64,000 bases of DNA from Ranitomeya variabilis (lineage: Eukaryota; Chordata; Amphibia; Anura; Dendrobatidae), in contig NC_135238.1 in assembly GCF_051348905.1 (NCBI RefSeq), positions 92,131,988-92,195,987 of the forward strand, given 5' to 3'. The stretch's first letter is position 1. The number at the start of each line of letters is the position of its first letter. Below are positions 49,340 through 61,794 of the stretch, one piece after another. The notes beneath the pieces are model-generated. The model saw only the letters and a list, made by a program, of their open reading frames with translations, ran no database searches and was not told the origin of the DNA. A program made the translations under genes and the position numbers.

Positions 49340-49786
49340 ACAAGCTGGAAAGCCTATGAAATCTAGGGAAGATGTCAGCACCAATCAAAACTTTCAAGTG
49401 GTTAACTTAGCAAGACAACATTGAGTTGAGTTTCATTCCATGCACACAGAAACGAGGAACAGGATGTAATTCTCAGTCATGAAGTCCAGCTTTAATTTGG
49501 GACTTATTTTTCTTCCAAGTTATGACACAAAATAGGCGGATTGAAGGAATTCCACGGCAGGGCCAAAGGAGGAAAAATTAGGAATGATTGAAAAGTTGGT
49601 ATTAAAACCCTGAGCACTGGTTTATTTCCTACAGAGTTTGCCCCAATCTAACTTTAAAAAATAGACACTGTAGGAGATAATATAAGGCCACTCTGACAAA
49701 AGCTGACATAAAATCTTCAGAGAAAGCACACTGACTGGTAAAAATAATCATTACATCTTATCTCCTTAGCGCATGAGCGCCATGTA

Positions 49787-49868
49787 GACGAGGTGGCCGA
49801 GTGGTTAAGGCGATGGACTGCTAATCCATTGTGCTCTGCATGCATGGGTTTGAATCCCATCCTCGTCG
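49787..49868 (+). tRNA. tRNA-Ser-GCT: tRNA-Ser (GCT), C56T variant, unit 41
   Basis: C56T at 49851; -7 base C; distal T-run variant A. Unit 42 matches at all marker sites. Confidence 0.9.
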
Positions 49869-50464
49869 GTTTAATCTGCTTGTTACACGTTGTATTGTTT
49901 TGATTTATTTTCTAGCCCAAGCGGTAGATACTTCAAGCTTGAAAGTTTATCTTCCTTTTTAAGAAAGCTGCTATCAAACTTTGCAGAGTCAGAAGTGTAA
50001 TTCCACTGGTTTTATCTTTTAATGCTTGATGCATCCTTTATTCTCTAAAGAAAATTATATCATCTAATTCCTTTTTAAGCACTTCGACAGCAGAGATTTT
50101 TTTCTCTCAACTGCACTATGTTAGGACTGTGGTAAAGACAGGTTTAATGTCATACAAGAACAAAAGTCCTCTTTTTTTGGCTAAAATGGCCCAAACTGAG
50201 GTGAAGAAAGAAAAGCACTGCTGACATTCGAAATCAAGATTTTCTGTTTACTAAACAGGCGCTTTGACCAACTAAGCTAAAGACAAAATCCACTGGTTTT
50301 ATGTTTGATGCCATCTTCCTTCCTTTTTGGCCCCTATACAGAAGAAATTCTTAATCTCACAATTGCACTATCAGTAGAGACGCAGCCAAGGTAAATTTGA
50401 GGTTTTACGCAAGTGAAATTCCCATTTTTAAGATAGGAAGTTTGTTTTTCAGATGATGAAAACA

Positions 50465-50538
50465 AGGCACTGCTGAGATTCGAACTCAGGATCTCCTGTT
50501 TACTAGACAGGCGCTTTAACCAACTAAGCCACAGCACC
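50465..50538 (-). tRNA. tRNA-Thr-AGT: tRNA-Thr (AGT), unit 42
   Basis: Same as unit 0. Confidence 0.97.
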
Positions 50539-50985
50539 ACAAGCTGGAAAGCCTATGAAATCTAGGGAAGATGTCAGCACCAATCAAAACTTTCAAGTGG
50601 TTAACTTAGCAAGACAACATTGAGTTGAGTTTCATTCCATGCACACAGAAACGAGGAACAGGATGTAATTCTCAGTCATGAAGTCCAGCTTTAATTTGGG
50701 ACTTATTTTTCTTCCAAGTTATGACACAAAATAGGCGGATTGAAGGAATTCCACGGCAGGGCCAAAGGAGGAAAAATTAGGAATGATTGAAAAGTTGGTA
50801 TTAAAACCCTGAGCACTGGTTTATTTCCTACAGAGTTTGCCCCAATCTAACTTTAAAAAATAGACACTGTAGGAGATAATATAAGGCCACTCTGACAAAA
50901 GCTGACATAAAATCTTCAGAGAAAGCACACTGACTGGTAAAAATAATCATTACATCTTATCTCCTTAGCGCATGAGCGCCATGTA

Positions 50986-51067
50986 GACGAGGTGGCCGAG
51001 TGGTTAAGGCGATGGACTGCTAATCCATTGTGCTCTGCATGCATGGGTTTGAATCCCATCCTCGTCG
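50986..51067 (+). tRNA. tRNA-Ser-GCT: tRNA-Ser (GCT), C56T variant, unit 42
   Basis: C56T at 51050; -7 base C; distal T-run variant A. Confidence 0.9.
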
Positions 51068-51663
51068 GTTTAATCTGCTTGTTACACGTTGTATTGTTTT
51101 GATTTATTTTCTAGCCCAAGCGGTAGATACTTCAAGCTTGAAAGTTTATCTTCCTTTTTAAGAAAGCTGCTATCAAACTTTGCAGAGTCAGAAGTGTAAT
51201 TCCACTGGTTTTATCTTTTAATGCTTGATGCATCCTTTATTCTCTAAAGAAAATTATATCATCTAATTCCTTTTTAAGCACTTCGACAGCAGAGATTTTT
51301 TTCTCTCAACTGCACTATGTTAGGACTGTGGTAAAGACAGGTTTAATGTCATACAAGAACAAAAGTCCTCTTTTTTTGGCTAAAATGGCCCAAACTGAGG
51401 TGAAGAAAGAAAAGCACTGCTGACATTCGAAATCAAGATTTTCTGTTTACTAAACAGGCGCTTTGACCAACTAAGCTAAAGACAAAATCCACTGGTTTTA
51501 TGTTTGATGCCATCTTCCTTCCTTTTTGGCCCCTATACAGAAGAAATTCTTAATCTCACAATTGCACTATCAGTAGAGACGCAGCCAAGGTAAATTTGAG
51601 GTTTTACGCAAGTGAAATTCCCATTTTTAAGATAGGAAGTTTGTTTTTCAGATGATGAAAACA

Positions 51664-51737
51664 AGGCACTGCTGAGATTCGAACTCAGGATCTCCTGTTT
51701 ACTAGACAGGCGCTTTAACCAACTAAGCCACAGCACC
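51664..51737 (-). tRNA. tRNA-Thr-AGT: tRNA-Thr (AGT), unit 43
   Basis: Same as unit 0. Confidence 0.97.
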
Positions 51738-52184
51738 ACAAGCTGGAAAGCCTATGAAATCTAGGGAAGATGTCAGCACCAATCAAAACTTTCAAGTGGT
51801 TAACTTAGCAAGACAACATTGAGTTGAGTTTCATTCCATGCACACAGAAACGAGGAACAGGATGTAATTCTCAGTCATGAAGTCCAGCTTTAATTTGGGA
51901 CTTATTTTTCTTCCAAGTTATGACACAAAATAGGCGGATTGAAGGAATTCCACGGCAGGGCCAAAGGAGGAAAAATTAGGAATGATTGAAAAGTTGGTAT
52001 TAAAACCCTGAGCACTGGTTTATTTCCTACAGAGTTTGCCCCAATCTAACTTTAAAAAATAGACACTGTAGGAGATAATATAAGGCCACTCTGACAAAAG
52101 CTGACATAAAATCTTCAGAGAAAGCACACTGACTGGTAAAAATAATCATTACATCTTATCTCCTTAGCGCATGAGCGGCATGTA

Positions 52185-52266
52185 GACGAGGTGGCCGAGT
52201 GGTTAAGGCGATGGACTGCTAATCCATTGTGCTCTGCATGCATGGGTTCGAATCCCATCCTCGTCG
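52185..52266 (+). tRNA. tRNA-Ser-GCT: tRNA-Ser (GCT), unit 43
   Basis: Unaltered; -7 base G. Confidence 0.97.
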
Positions 52267-52862
52267 GTTTAATCTGCTTGTTACACGTTGTATTGTTTTG
52301 ATTTCTTTTCTAGCCCAAGCGGTAGATACTTCAAGCTTGAAAGTTTATCTTCCTTTTTAAGAAAGCTGCTATCAAACTTTGCAGAGTCAGAAGTGTAATT
52401 CCACTGGTTTTATCTTTTAATGCTTGATGCATCCTTTATTCTCTAAAGAAAATTATATCATCTAATTCCTTTTTAAGCACTTCGACAGCAGAGATTTTTT
52501 TCTCTCAACTGCACTATGTTAGGACTGTGGTAAAGACAGGTTTAATGTCATACAAGAACAAAAGTCCTCTTTTTTTGGCTAAAATGGCCCAAACTGAGGT
52601 GAAGAAAGAAAAGCACTGCTGACATTCGAAATCAAGATTTTCTGTTTACTAAACAGGCGCTTTGACCAACTAAGCTAAAGACAAAATCCACTGGTTTTAT
52701 GTTTGATGCCATCTTCCTTCCTTTTTGGCCCCTATACAGAAGAAATTCTTAATCTCACAATTGCACTATCAGTAGAGACGCAGCCAAGGTAAATTTGAGG
52801 TTTTACGCAAGTGAAATTCCCATTTTTAAGATAGGAAGTTTGTTTTTCAGATGATGAAAACA

Positions 52863-52936
52863 AGGCACTGCTGAGATTCGAACTCAGGATCTCCTGTTTA
52901 CTAGACAGGCGCTTTAACCAACTAAGCCACAGCACC
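52863..52936 (-). tRNA. tRNA-Thr-AGT: tRNA-Thr (AGT), unit 44
   Basis: Same as unit 0. Confidence 0.97.
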
Positions 52937-53383
52937 ACAAGCTGGAAAGCCTATGAAATCTAGGGAAGATGTCAGCACCAATCAAAACTTTCAAGTGGTT
53001 AACTTAGCAAGACAACATTGAGTTGAGTTTCATTCCATGCACACAGAAACGAGGAACAGGATGTAATTCTCAGTCATGAAGTCCAGCTTTAATTTGGGAC
53101 TTATTTTTCTTCCAAGTTATGACACAAAATAGGCGGATTGAAGGAATTCCACGGCAGGGCCAAAGGAGGAAAAATTAGGAATGATTGAAAAGTTGGTATT
53201 AAAACCCTGAGCACTGGTTTATTTCTTACAGAGTTTGCCCCATTCTAACTTTAAAAAATAGACACTGTAGGAGATAATATAAGGCCACTCTGACAAAAGC
53301 TGACATAAAATCTTCAGAGAAAGCACACTGACTGGTAAAAATAATCATTACATCTTATCTCCTTAGCGCATGAGCGCCATGTA

Positions 53384-53465
53384 GACGAGGTGGCCGAGTG
53401 GTTAAGGCGATGGACTGCTAATCCATTGTGCTCTGCATGCATGGGTTCGAATCCCATCCTCGTCG
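53384..53465 (+). tRNA. tRNA-Ser-GCT: tRNA-Ser (GCT), unit 44
   Basis: Unaltered with C at -7. The unit (1208 bp) keeps the ancestral 8 bp, has an extra G near 53880 and a private ccaCcgg. Confidence 0.97.
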
Positions 53466-54070
53466 GTTTAATCTGCTTGTTACACGTTGTATTGTTTTGA
53501 TTTCTTTTCTAGCCCAAGCGGTAGATACTTCAAGCTTGAAAGTTTATCTTCCTTTTTAAGAAAGCTGCTATCAAACTTTGCAGAGTCAGAAGTGTAATTC
53601 CACTGGTTTTATCTTTTAATGCTTGATGCATCCTTTATTCTCTAAAGAAAATGATATCATCTAATTCCTTTTTAAGCACTTCGACAGCAGAGATTTTTTT
53701 CTCTCAACTGCACTATGTTAGGACTGTGGTAAAGACAGGTTTAATGTCATACAAGAACAAAAGTCCTCTTTTTTTGGCTAAAATGGCCCAAACTGAGGTG
53801 AAGAAAGAAAAGCACTGCTGACATTCGAAATCAAGATTTTCTGTTTACTAAACAGGCGCTTTGACCAACTAAGCTAAAGGACAAAATCCACCGGTTTTAT
53901 GTTGTTATGCTTGATGCCATCTTCCTTCCTTTTTGGCCCCTATACAGAAGAAATTCTTAATCTCACAATTGCACTATCAGTAGAGACGCAGCCAAGGTAA
54001 ATTTGAGGTTTTACGCAAGTGAAATTCCCATTTTTAAGATAGGAAGTTTGTTTTTCAGATGATGAAAACA

Positions 54071-54144
54071 AGGCACTGCTGAGATTCGAACTCAGGATCT
54101 CCTGTTTACTAGACAGGCGCTTTAACCAACTAAGCCACAGCACC
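54071..54144 (-). tRNA. tRNA-Thr-AGT: tRNA-Thr (AGT), unit 45
   Basis: Same as unit 0. Confidence 0.97.
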
Positions 54145-54591
54145 ACAAGCTGGAAAGCCTATGAAATCTAGGGAAGATGTCAGCACCAATCAAAACTTTC
54201 AAGTGGTTAACTTAGCAAGACAACATTGAGTTGAGTTTCATTCCATGCACACAGAAACGAGGAACAGGATGTAATTCTCAGTCATGAAGTCCAGCTTTAA
54301 TTTGGGACTTATTTTTCTTCCAAGTTATGACACAAAATAGGCGGATTGAAGGAATTCCACGGCAGGGCCAAAGGAGGAAAAATTAGGAATGATTGAAAAG
54401 TTGGTATTAAAACCCTGAGCACTGGTTTATTTCTTACAGAGTTTGCCCCATTCTAACTTTAAAAAATAGACACTGTAGGAGATAATATAAGGCCACTCTG
54501 ACAAAAGCTGACATAAAATCTTCAGAGAAAGCACACTGACTGGTAAAAATAATCATTACATCTTATCTCCTTAGCGCATGAGCGCCATGTA

Positions 54592-54673
54592 GACGAGGTG
54601 GCCGAGTGGTTAAGGCGATGGACTGCTAATCCATTGTGCTCTGCATGCATGGGTTTGAATCCCATCCTCGTCG
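54592..54673 (+). tRNA. tRNA-Ser-GCT: tRNA-Ser (GCT), C56T variant, unit 45
   Basis: C56T at 54656; -7 base C; distal T-run variant A. The spacer before it has the unit 0/44 marker pair, so this unit looks recombinant. Confidence 0.9.
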
Positions 54674-55269
54674 GTTTAATCTGCTTGTTACACGTTGTAT
54701 TGTTTTGATTTATTTTCTAGCCCAAGCGGTAGATACTTCAAGCTTGAAAGTTTATCTTCCTTTTTAAGAAAGCTGCTATCAAACTTTGCAGAGTCAGAAG
54801 TGTAATTCCACTGGTTTTATCTTTTAATGCTTGATGCATCCTTTATTCTCTAAAGAAAATTATATCATCTAATTCCTTTTTAAGCACTTCGACAGCAGAG
54901 ATTTTTTTCTCTCAACTGCACTATGTTAGGACTGTGGTAAAGACAGGTTTAATGTCATACAAGAACAAAAGTCCTCTTTTTTTGGCTAAAATGGCCCAAA
55001 CTGAGGTGAAGAAAGAAAAGCACTGCTGACATTCGAAATCAAGATTTTCTGTTTACTAAACAGGCGCTTTGACCAACTAAGCTAAAGACAAAATCCACTG
55101 GTTTTATGTTTGATGCCATCTTCCTTCCTTTTTGGCCCCTATACAGAAGAAATTCTTAATCTCACAATTGCACTATCAGTAGAGACGCAGCCAAGGTAAA
55201 TTTGAGGTTTTACGCAAGTGAAATTCCCATTTTTAAGATAGGAAGTTTGTTTTTCAGATGATGAAAACA

Positions 55270-55343
55270 AGGCACTGCTGAGATTCGAACTCAGGATCTC
55301 CTGTTTACTAGACAGGCGCTTTAACCAACTAAGCCACAGCACC
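55270..55343 (-). tRNA. tRNA-Thr-AGT: tRNA-Thr (AGT), unit 46
   Basis: Same as unit 0. Confidence 0.97.
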
Positions 55344-55790
55344 ACAAGCTGGAAAGCCTATGAAATCTAGGGAAGATGTCAGCACCAATCAAAACTTTCA
55401 AGTGGTTAACTTAGCAAGACAACATTGAGTTGAGTTTCATTCCATGCACACAGAAACGAGGAACAGGATGTAATTCTCAGTCATGAAGTCCAGCTTTAAT
55501 TTGGGACTTATTTTTCTTCCAAGTTATGACACAAAATAGGCGGATTGAAGGAATTCCACGGCAGGGCCAAAGGAGGAAAAATTAGGAATGATTGAAAAGT
55601 TGGTATTAAAACCCTGAGCACTGGTTTATTTCCTACAGAGTTTGCCCCAATCTAACTTTAAAAAATAGACACTGTAGGAGATAATATAAGGCCACTCTGA
55701 CAAAAGCTGACATAAAATCTTCAGAGAAAGCACACTGACTGGTAAAAATAATCATTACATCTTATCTCCTTAGCGCATGAGCGGCATGTA

Positions 55791-55872
55791 GACGAGGTGG
55801 CCGAGTGGTTAAGGCGATGGACTGCTAATCCATTGTGCTCTGCATGCATGGGTTCGAATCCCATCCTCGTCG
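55791..55872 (+). tRNA. tRNA-Ser-GCT: tRNA-Ser (GCT), unit 46
   Basis: Unaltered; -7 base G. Confidence 0.97.
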
Positions 55873-56468
55873 GTTTAATCTGCTTGTTACACGTTGTATT
55901 GTTTTGATTTCTTTTCTAGCCCAAGCGGTAGATACTTCAAGCTTGAAAGTTTATCTTCCTTTTTAAGAAAGCTGCTATCAAACTTTGCAGAGTCAGAAGT
56001 GTAATTCCACTGGTTTTATCTTTTAATGCTTGATGCATCCTTTATTCTCTAAAGAAAATTATATCATCTAATTCCTTTTTAAGCACTTCGACAGCAGAGA
56101 TTTTTTTCTCTCAACTGCACTATGTTAGGACTGTGGTAAAGACAGGTTTAATGTCATACAAGAACAAAAGTCCTCTTTTTTTGGCTAAAATGGCCCAAAC
56201 TGAGGTGAAGAAAGAAAAGCACTGCTGACATTCGAAATCAAGATTTTCTGTTTACTAAACAGGCGCTTTGACCAACTAAGCTAAAGACAAAATCCACTGG
56301 TTTTATGTTTGATGCCATCTTCCTTCCTTTTTGGCCCCTATACAGAAGAAATTCTTAATCTCACAATTGCACTATCAGTAGAGACGCAGCCAAGGTAAAT
56401 TTGAGGTTTTACGCAAGTGAAATTCCCATTTTTAAGATAGGAAGTTTGTTTTTCAGATGATGAAAACA

Positions 56469-56542
56469 AGGCACTGCTGAGATTCGAACTCAGGATCTCC
56501 TGTTTACTAGACAGGCGCTTTAACCAACTAAGCCACAGCACC
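56469..56542 (-). tRNA. tRNA-Thr-AGT: tRNA-Thr (AGT), unit 47
   Basis: Same as unit 0. Confidence 0.97.
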
Positions 56543-56989
56543 ACAAGCTGGAAAGCCTATGAAATCTAGGGAAGATGTCAGCACCAATCAAAACTTTCAA
56601 GTGGTTAACTTAGCAAGACAACATTGAGTTGAGTTTCATTCCATGCACACAGAAACGAGGAACAGGATGTAATTCTCAGTCATGAAGTCCAGCTTTAATT
56701 TGGGACTTATTTTTCTTCCAAGTTATGACACAAAATAGGCGGATTGAAGGAATTCCACGGCAGGGCCAAAGGAGGAAAAATTAGGAATGATTGAAAAGTT
56801 GGTATTAAAACCCTGAGCACTGGTTTATTTCCTACAGAGTTTGCCCCAATCTAACTTTAAAAAATAGACACTGTAGGAGATAATATAAGGCCACTCTGAC
56901 AAAAGCTGACATAAAATCTTCAGAGAAAGCACACTGACTGGTAAAAATAATCATTACATCTTATCTCCTTAGCGCATGAGCGGCATGTA

Positions 56990-57071
56990 GACGAGGTGGC
57001 CGAGTGGTTAAGGCGATGGACTGCTAATCCATTGTGCTCTGCATGCATGGGTTCGAATCCCATCCTCGTCG
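56990..57071 (+). tRNA. tRNA-Ser-GCT: tRNA-Ser (GCT), unit 47
   Basis: Unaltered; -7 base G. Confidence 0.97.
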
Positions 57072-57667
57072 GTTTAATCTGCTTGTTACACGTTGTATTG
57101 TTTTGATTTCTTTTCTAGCCCAAGCGGTAGATACTTCAAGCTTGAAAGTTTATCTTCCTTTTTAAGAAAGCTGCTATCAAACTTTGCAGAGTCAGAAGTG
57201 TAATTCCACTGGTTTTATCTTTTAATGCTTGATGCATCCTTTATTCTCTAAAGAAAATTATATCATCTAATTCCTTTTTAAGCACTTCGACAGCAGAGAT
57301 TTTTTTCTCTCAACTGCACTATGTTAGGACTGTGGTAAAGACAGGTTTAATGTCATACAAGAACAAAAGTCCTCTTTTTTTGGCTAAAATGGCCCAAACT
57401 GAGGTGAAGAAAGAAAAGCACTGCTGACATTCGAAATCAAGATTTTCTGTTTACTAAACAGGCGCTTTGACCAACTAAGCTAAAGACAAAATCCACTGGT
57501 TTTATGTTTGATGCCATCTTCCTTCCTTTTTGGCCCCTATACAGAAGAAATTCTTAATCTCACAATTGCACTATCAGTAGAGACGCAGCCAAGGTAAATT
57601 TGAGGTTTTACGCAAGTGAAATTCCCATTTTTAAGATAGGAAGTTTGTTTTTCAGATGATGAAAACA

Positions 57668-57741
57668 AGGCACTGCTGAGATTCGAACTCAGGATCTCCT
57701 GTTTACTAGACAGGCGCTTTAACCAACTAAGCCACAGCACC
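57668..57741 (-). tRNA. tRNA-Thr-AGT: tRNA-Thr (AGT), unit 48
   Basis: Same as unit 0. Confidence 0.97.
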
Positions 57742-58188
57742 ACAAGCTGGAAAGCCTATGAAATCTAGGGAAGATGTCAGCACCAATCAAAACTTTCAAG
57801 TGGTTAACTTAGCAAGACAACATTGAGTTGAGTTTCATTCCATGCACACAGAAACGAGGAACAGGATGTAATTCTCAGTCATGAAGTCCAGCTTTAATTT
57901 GGGACTTATTTTTCTTCCAAGTTATGACACAAAATAGGCGGATTGAAGGAATTCCACGGCAGGGCCAAAGGAGGAAAAATTAGGAATGATTGAAAAGTTG
58001 GTATTAAAACCCTGAGCACTGGTTTATTTCCTACAGAGTTTGCCCCAATCTAACTTTAAAAAATAGACACTGTAGGAGATAATATAAGGCCACTCTGACA
58101 AAAGCTGACATAAAATCTTCAGAGAAAGCACACTGACTGGTAAAAATAATCATTACATCTTATCTCCTTAGCGCATGAGCGGCATGTA

Positions 58189-58270
58189 GACGAGGTGGCC
58201 GAGTGGTTAAGGCGATGGACTGCTAATCCATTGTGCTCTGCATGCATGGGTTCGAATCCCATCCTCGTTG
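58189..58270 (+). tRNA. tRNA-Ser-GCT: tRNA-Ser (GCT), C72T variant, unit 48
   Basis: C72T at 58269; -7 base G. Confidence 0.95.
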
Positions 58271-58866
58271 GTTTAATCTGCTTGTTACACGTTGTATTGT
58301 TTTGATTTCTTTTCTAGCCCAAGCGGTAGATACTTCAAGCTTGAAAGTTTATCTTCCTTTTTAAGAAAGCTGCTATCAAACTTTGCAGAGTCAGAAGTGT
58401 AATTCCACTGGTTTTATCTTTTAATGCTTGATGCATCCTTTATTCTCTAAAGAAAATTATATCATCTAATTCCTTTTTAAGCACTTCGACAGCAGAGATT
58501 TTTTTCTCTCAACTGCACTATGTTAGGACTGTGGTAAAGACAGGTTTAATGTCATACAAGAACAAAAGTCCTCTTTTTTTGGCTAAAATGGCCCAAACTG
58601 AGGTGAAGAAAGAAAAGCACTGCTGACATTCGAAATCAAGATTTTCTGTTTACTAAACAGGCGCTTTGACCAACTAAGCTAAAGACAAAATCCACTGGTT
58701 TTATGTTTGATGCCATCTTCCTTCCTTTTTGGCCCCTATACAGAAGAAATTCTTAATCTCACAATTGCACTATCAGTAGAGACGCAGCCAAGGTAAATTT
58801 GAGGTTTTACGCAAGTGAAATTCCCATTTTTAAGATAGGAAGTTTGTTTTTCAGATGATGAAAACA

Positions 58867-58940
58867 AGGCACTGCTGAGATTCGAACTCAGGATCTCCTG
58901 TTTACTAGACAGGCGCTTTAACCAACTAAGCCACAGCACC
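58867..58940 (-). tRNA. tRNA-Thr-AGT: tRNA-Thr (AGT), unit 49
   Basis: Same as unit 0. Confidence 0.97.
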
Positions 58941-59387
58941 ACAAGCTGGAAAGCCTATGAAATCTAGGGAAGATGTCAGCACCAATCAAAACTTTCAAGT
59001 GGTTAACTTAGCAAGACAACATTGAGTTGAGTTTCATTCCATGCACACAGAAACGAGGAACAGGATGTAATTCTCAGTCATGAAGTCCAGCTTTAATTTG
59101 GGACTTATTTTTCTTCCAAGTTATGACACAAAATAGGCGGATTGAAGGAATTCCACGGCAGGGCCAAAGGAGGAAAAATTAGGAATGATTGAAAAGTTGG
59201 TATTAAAACCCTGAGCACTGGTTTATTTCCTACAGAGTTTGCCCCAATCTAACTTTAAAAAATAGACACTGTAGGAGATAATATAAGGCCACTCTGACAA
59301 AAGCTGACATAAAATCTTCAGAGAAAGCACACTGACTGGTAAAAATAATCATTACATCTTATCTCCTTAGCGCATGAGCGGCATGTA

Positions 59388-59469
59388 GACGAGGTGGCCG
59401 AGTGGTTAAGGCGATGGACTGCTAATCCATTGTGCTCTGCATGCATGGGTTCGAATCCCATCCTCGTTG
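59388..59469 (+). tRNA. tRNA-Ser-GCT: tRNA-Ser (GCT), C72T variant, unit 49
   Basis: C72T at 59468; -7 base G. Confidence 0.95.
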
Positions 59470-60065
59470 GTTTAATCTGCTTGTTACACGTTGTATTGTT
59501 TTGATTTCTTTTCTAGCCCAAGCGGTAGATACTTCAAGCTTGAAAGTTTATCTTCCTTTTTAAGAAAGCTGCTATCAAACTTTGCAGAGTCAGAAGTGTA
59601 ATTCCACTGGTTTTATCTTTTAATGCTTGATGCATCCTTTATTCTCTAAAGAAAATTATATCATCTAATTCCTTTTTAAGCACTTCGACAGCAGAGATTT
59701 TTTTCTCTCAACTGCACTATGTTAGGACTGTGGTAAAGACAGGTTTAATGTCATACAAGAACAAAAGTCCTCTTTTTTTGGCTAAAATGGCCCAAACTGA
59801 GGTGAAGAAAGAAAAGCACTGCTGACATTCGAAATCAAGATTTTCTGTTTACTAAACAGGCGCTTTGACCAACTAAGCTAAAGACAAAATCCACTGGTTT
59901 TATGTTTGATGCCATCTTCCTTCCTTTTTGGCCCCTATACAGAAGAAATTCTTAATCTCACAATTGCACTATCAGTAGAGACGCAGCCAAGGTAAATTTG
60001 AGGTTTTACGCAAGTGAAATTCCCATTTTTGAGATAGGAAGTTTGTTTTTCAGATGATGAAAACA

Positions 60066-60139
60066 AGGCACTGCTGAGATTCGAACTCAGGATCTCCTGT
60101 TTACTAGACAGGCGCTTTAACCAAGTAAGCCACAGCACC
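60066..60139 (-). tRNA. tRNA-Thr-AGT: tRNA-Thr (AGT), G15C variant, unit 50
   Basis: The only altered tRNA-Thr seen: plus-strand C-to-G at 60125 makes tRNA position 15 a C. This breaks the G15-C48 tertiary (Levitt) pair and the purine expected there in the A box (TGGCTTACTTGG), so both folding and transcription may be reduced. Its 3' flank has a second private change (A-to-G at 60031). Confidence 0.93.
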
Positions 60140-60586
60140 ACAAGCTGGAAAGCCTATGAAATCTAGGGAAGATGTCAGCACCAATCAAAACTTTCAAGTG
60201 GTTAACTTAGCAAGACAACATTGAGTTGAGTTTCATTCCATGCACACAGAAACGAGGAACAGGATGTAATTCTCAGTCATGAAGTCCAGCTTTAATTTGG
60301 GACTTATTTTTCTTCCAAGTTATGACACAAAATAGGCGGATTGAAGGAATTCCACGGCAGGGCCAATGGAGGAAAAATTAGGAATGATTGAAAAGTTGGT
60401 ATTAAAACCCTGAGCACTGGTTTATTTCCTACAGAGTTTGCCCCAATCTAACTTTAAAAAATAGACACTGTAGGAGATAATATAAGGCCACTCTGACAAA
60501 AGCTGACATAAAATCTTCAGAGAAAGCACACTGACTGGTAAAAATAATCATTACATCTTATCTCCTTAGCGCATGAGCGCCATGTA

Positions 60587-60668
60587 GACGAGGTGGCCGA
60601 GTGGTTAAGGCGATGGACTGCTAATCCATTGTGCTCTGCATGCATGGGTTCGAATCCCATCCTCGTCG
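60587..60668 (+). tRNA. tRNA-Ser-GCT: tRNA-Ser (GCT), unit 50
   Basis: Unaltered with C at -7. The 1208-bp unit shares gccaaTgg with units 1 and 2, keeps the ancestral 8 bp, and has the extra G seen in unit 44 and a private C inside the T-run near 60975. Confidence 0.97.
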
Positions 60669-61273
60669 GTTTAATCTGCTTGTTACACGTTGTATTGTTT
60701 TGATTTCTTTTCTAGCCCAAGCGGTAGATACTTCAAGCTTGAAAGTTTATCTTCCTTTTTAAGAAAGCTGCTATCAAACTTTGCAGAGTCAGAAGTGTAA
60801 TTCCACTGGTTTTATCTTTTAATGCTTGATGCATCCTTTATTCTCTAAAGAAAATTATATCATCTAATTCCTTTTTAAGCACTTCGACAGCAGAGATTTT
60901 TTTCTCTCAACTGCACTATGTTAGGACTGTGGTAAAGACAGGTTTAATGTCATACAAGAACAAAAGTCCTCTTTCTTTGGCTAAAATGGCCCAAACTGAG
61001 GTGAAGAAAGAAAAGCACTGCTGACATTCGAAATCAAGATTTTCTGTTTACTAAACAGGCGCTTTGACCAACTAAGCTAAAGGACAAAATCCACTGGTTT
61101 TATGTTGTTATGCTTGATGCCATCTTCCTTCCTTTTTGGCCCCTATACAGAAGAAATTCTTAATCTCACAATTGCACTATCAGTAGAGACGCAGCCAAGG
61201 TAAATTTGAGGTTTTACGCAAGTGAAATTCCCATTTTTAAGATAGGAAGTTTGTTTTTCAGATGATGAAAACA

Positions 61274-61347
61274 AGGCACTGCTGAGATTCGAACTCAGGA
61301 TCTCCTGTTTACTAGACAGGCGCTTTAACCAACTAAGCCACAGCACC
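61274..61347 (-). tRNA. tRNA-Thr-AGT: tRNA-Thr (AGT), unit 51
   Basis: Same as unit 0. Confidence 0.97.
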
Positions 61348-61794
61348 ACAAGCTGGAAAGCCTATGAAATCTAGGGAAGATGTCAGCACCAATCAAAACT
61401 TTCAAGTGGTTAACTTAGCAAGACAACATTGAGTTGAGTTTCATTCCATGCACACAGAAACGAGGAACAGGATGTAATTCTCAGTCATGAAGTCCAGCTT
61501 TAATTTGGGACTTATTTTTCTTCCAAGTTATGACACAAAATAGGCGGATTGAAGGAATTCCACGGCAGGGCCAAAGGAGGAAAAATTAGGAATGATTGAA
61601 AAGTTGGTATTAAAACCCTGAGCACTGGTTTATTTCCTACAGAGTTTGCCCCAATCTAACTTTAAAAAATAGACACTGTAGGAGATAATATAAGGCCACT
61701 CTGACAAAAGCTGACATAAAATCTTCAGAGAAAGCACACTGACTGGTAAAAATAATCATTACATCTTATCTCCTTAGCGCATGAGCGGCATGTA

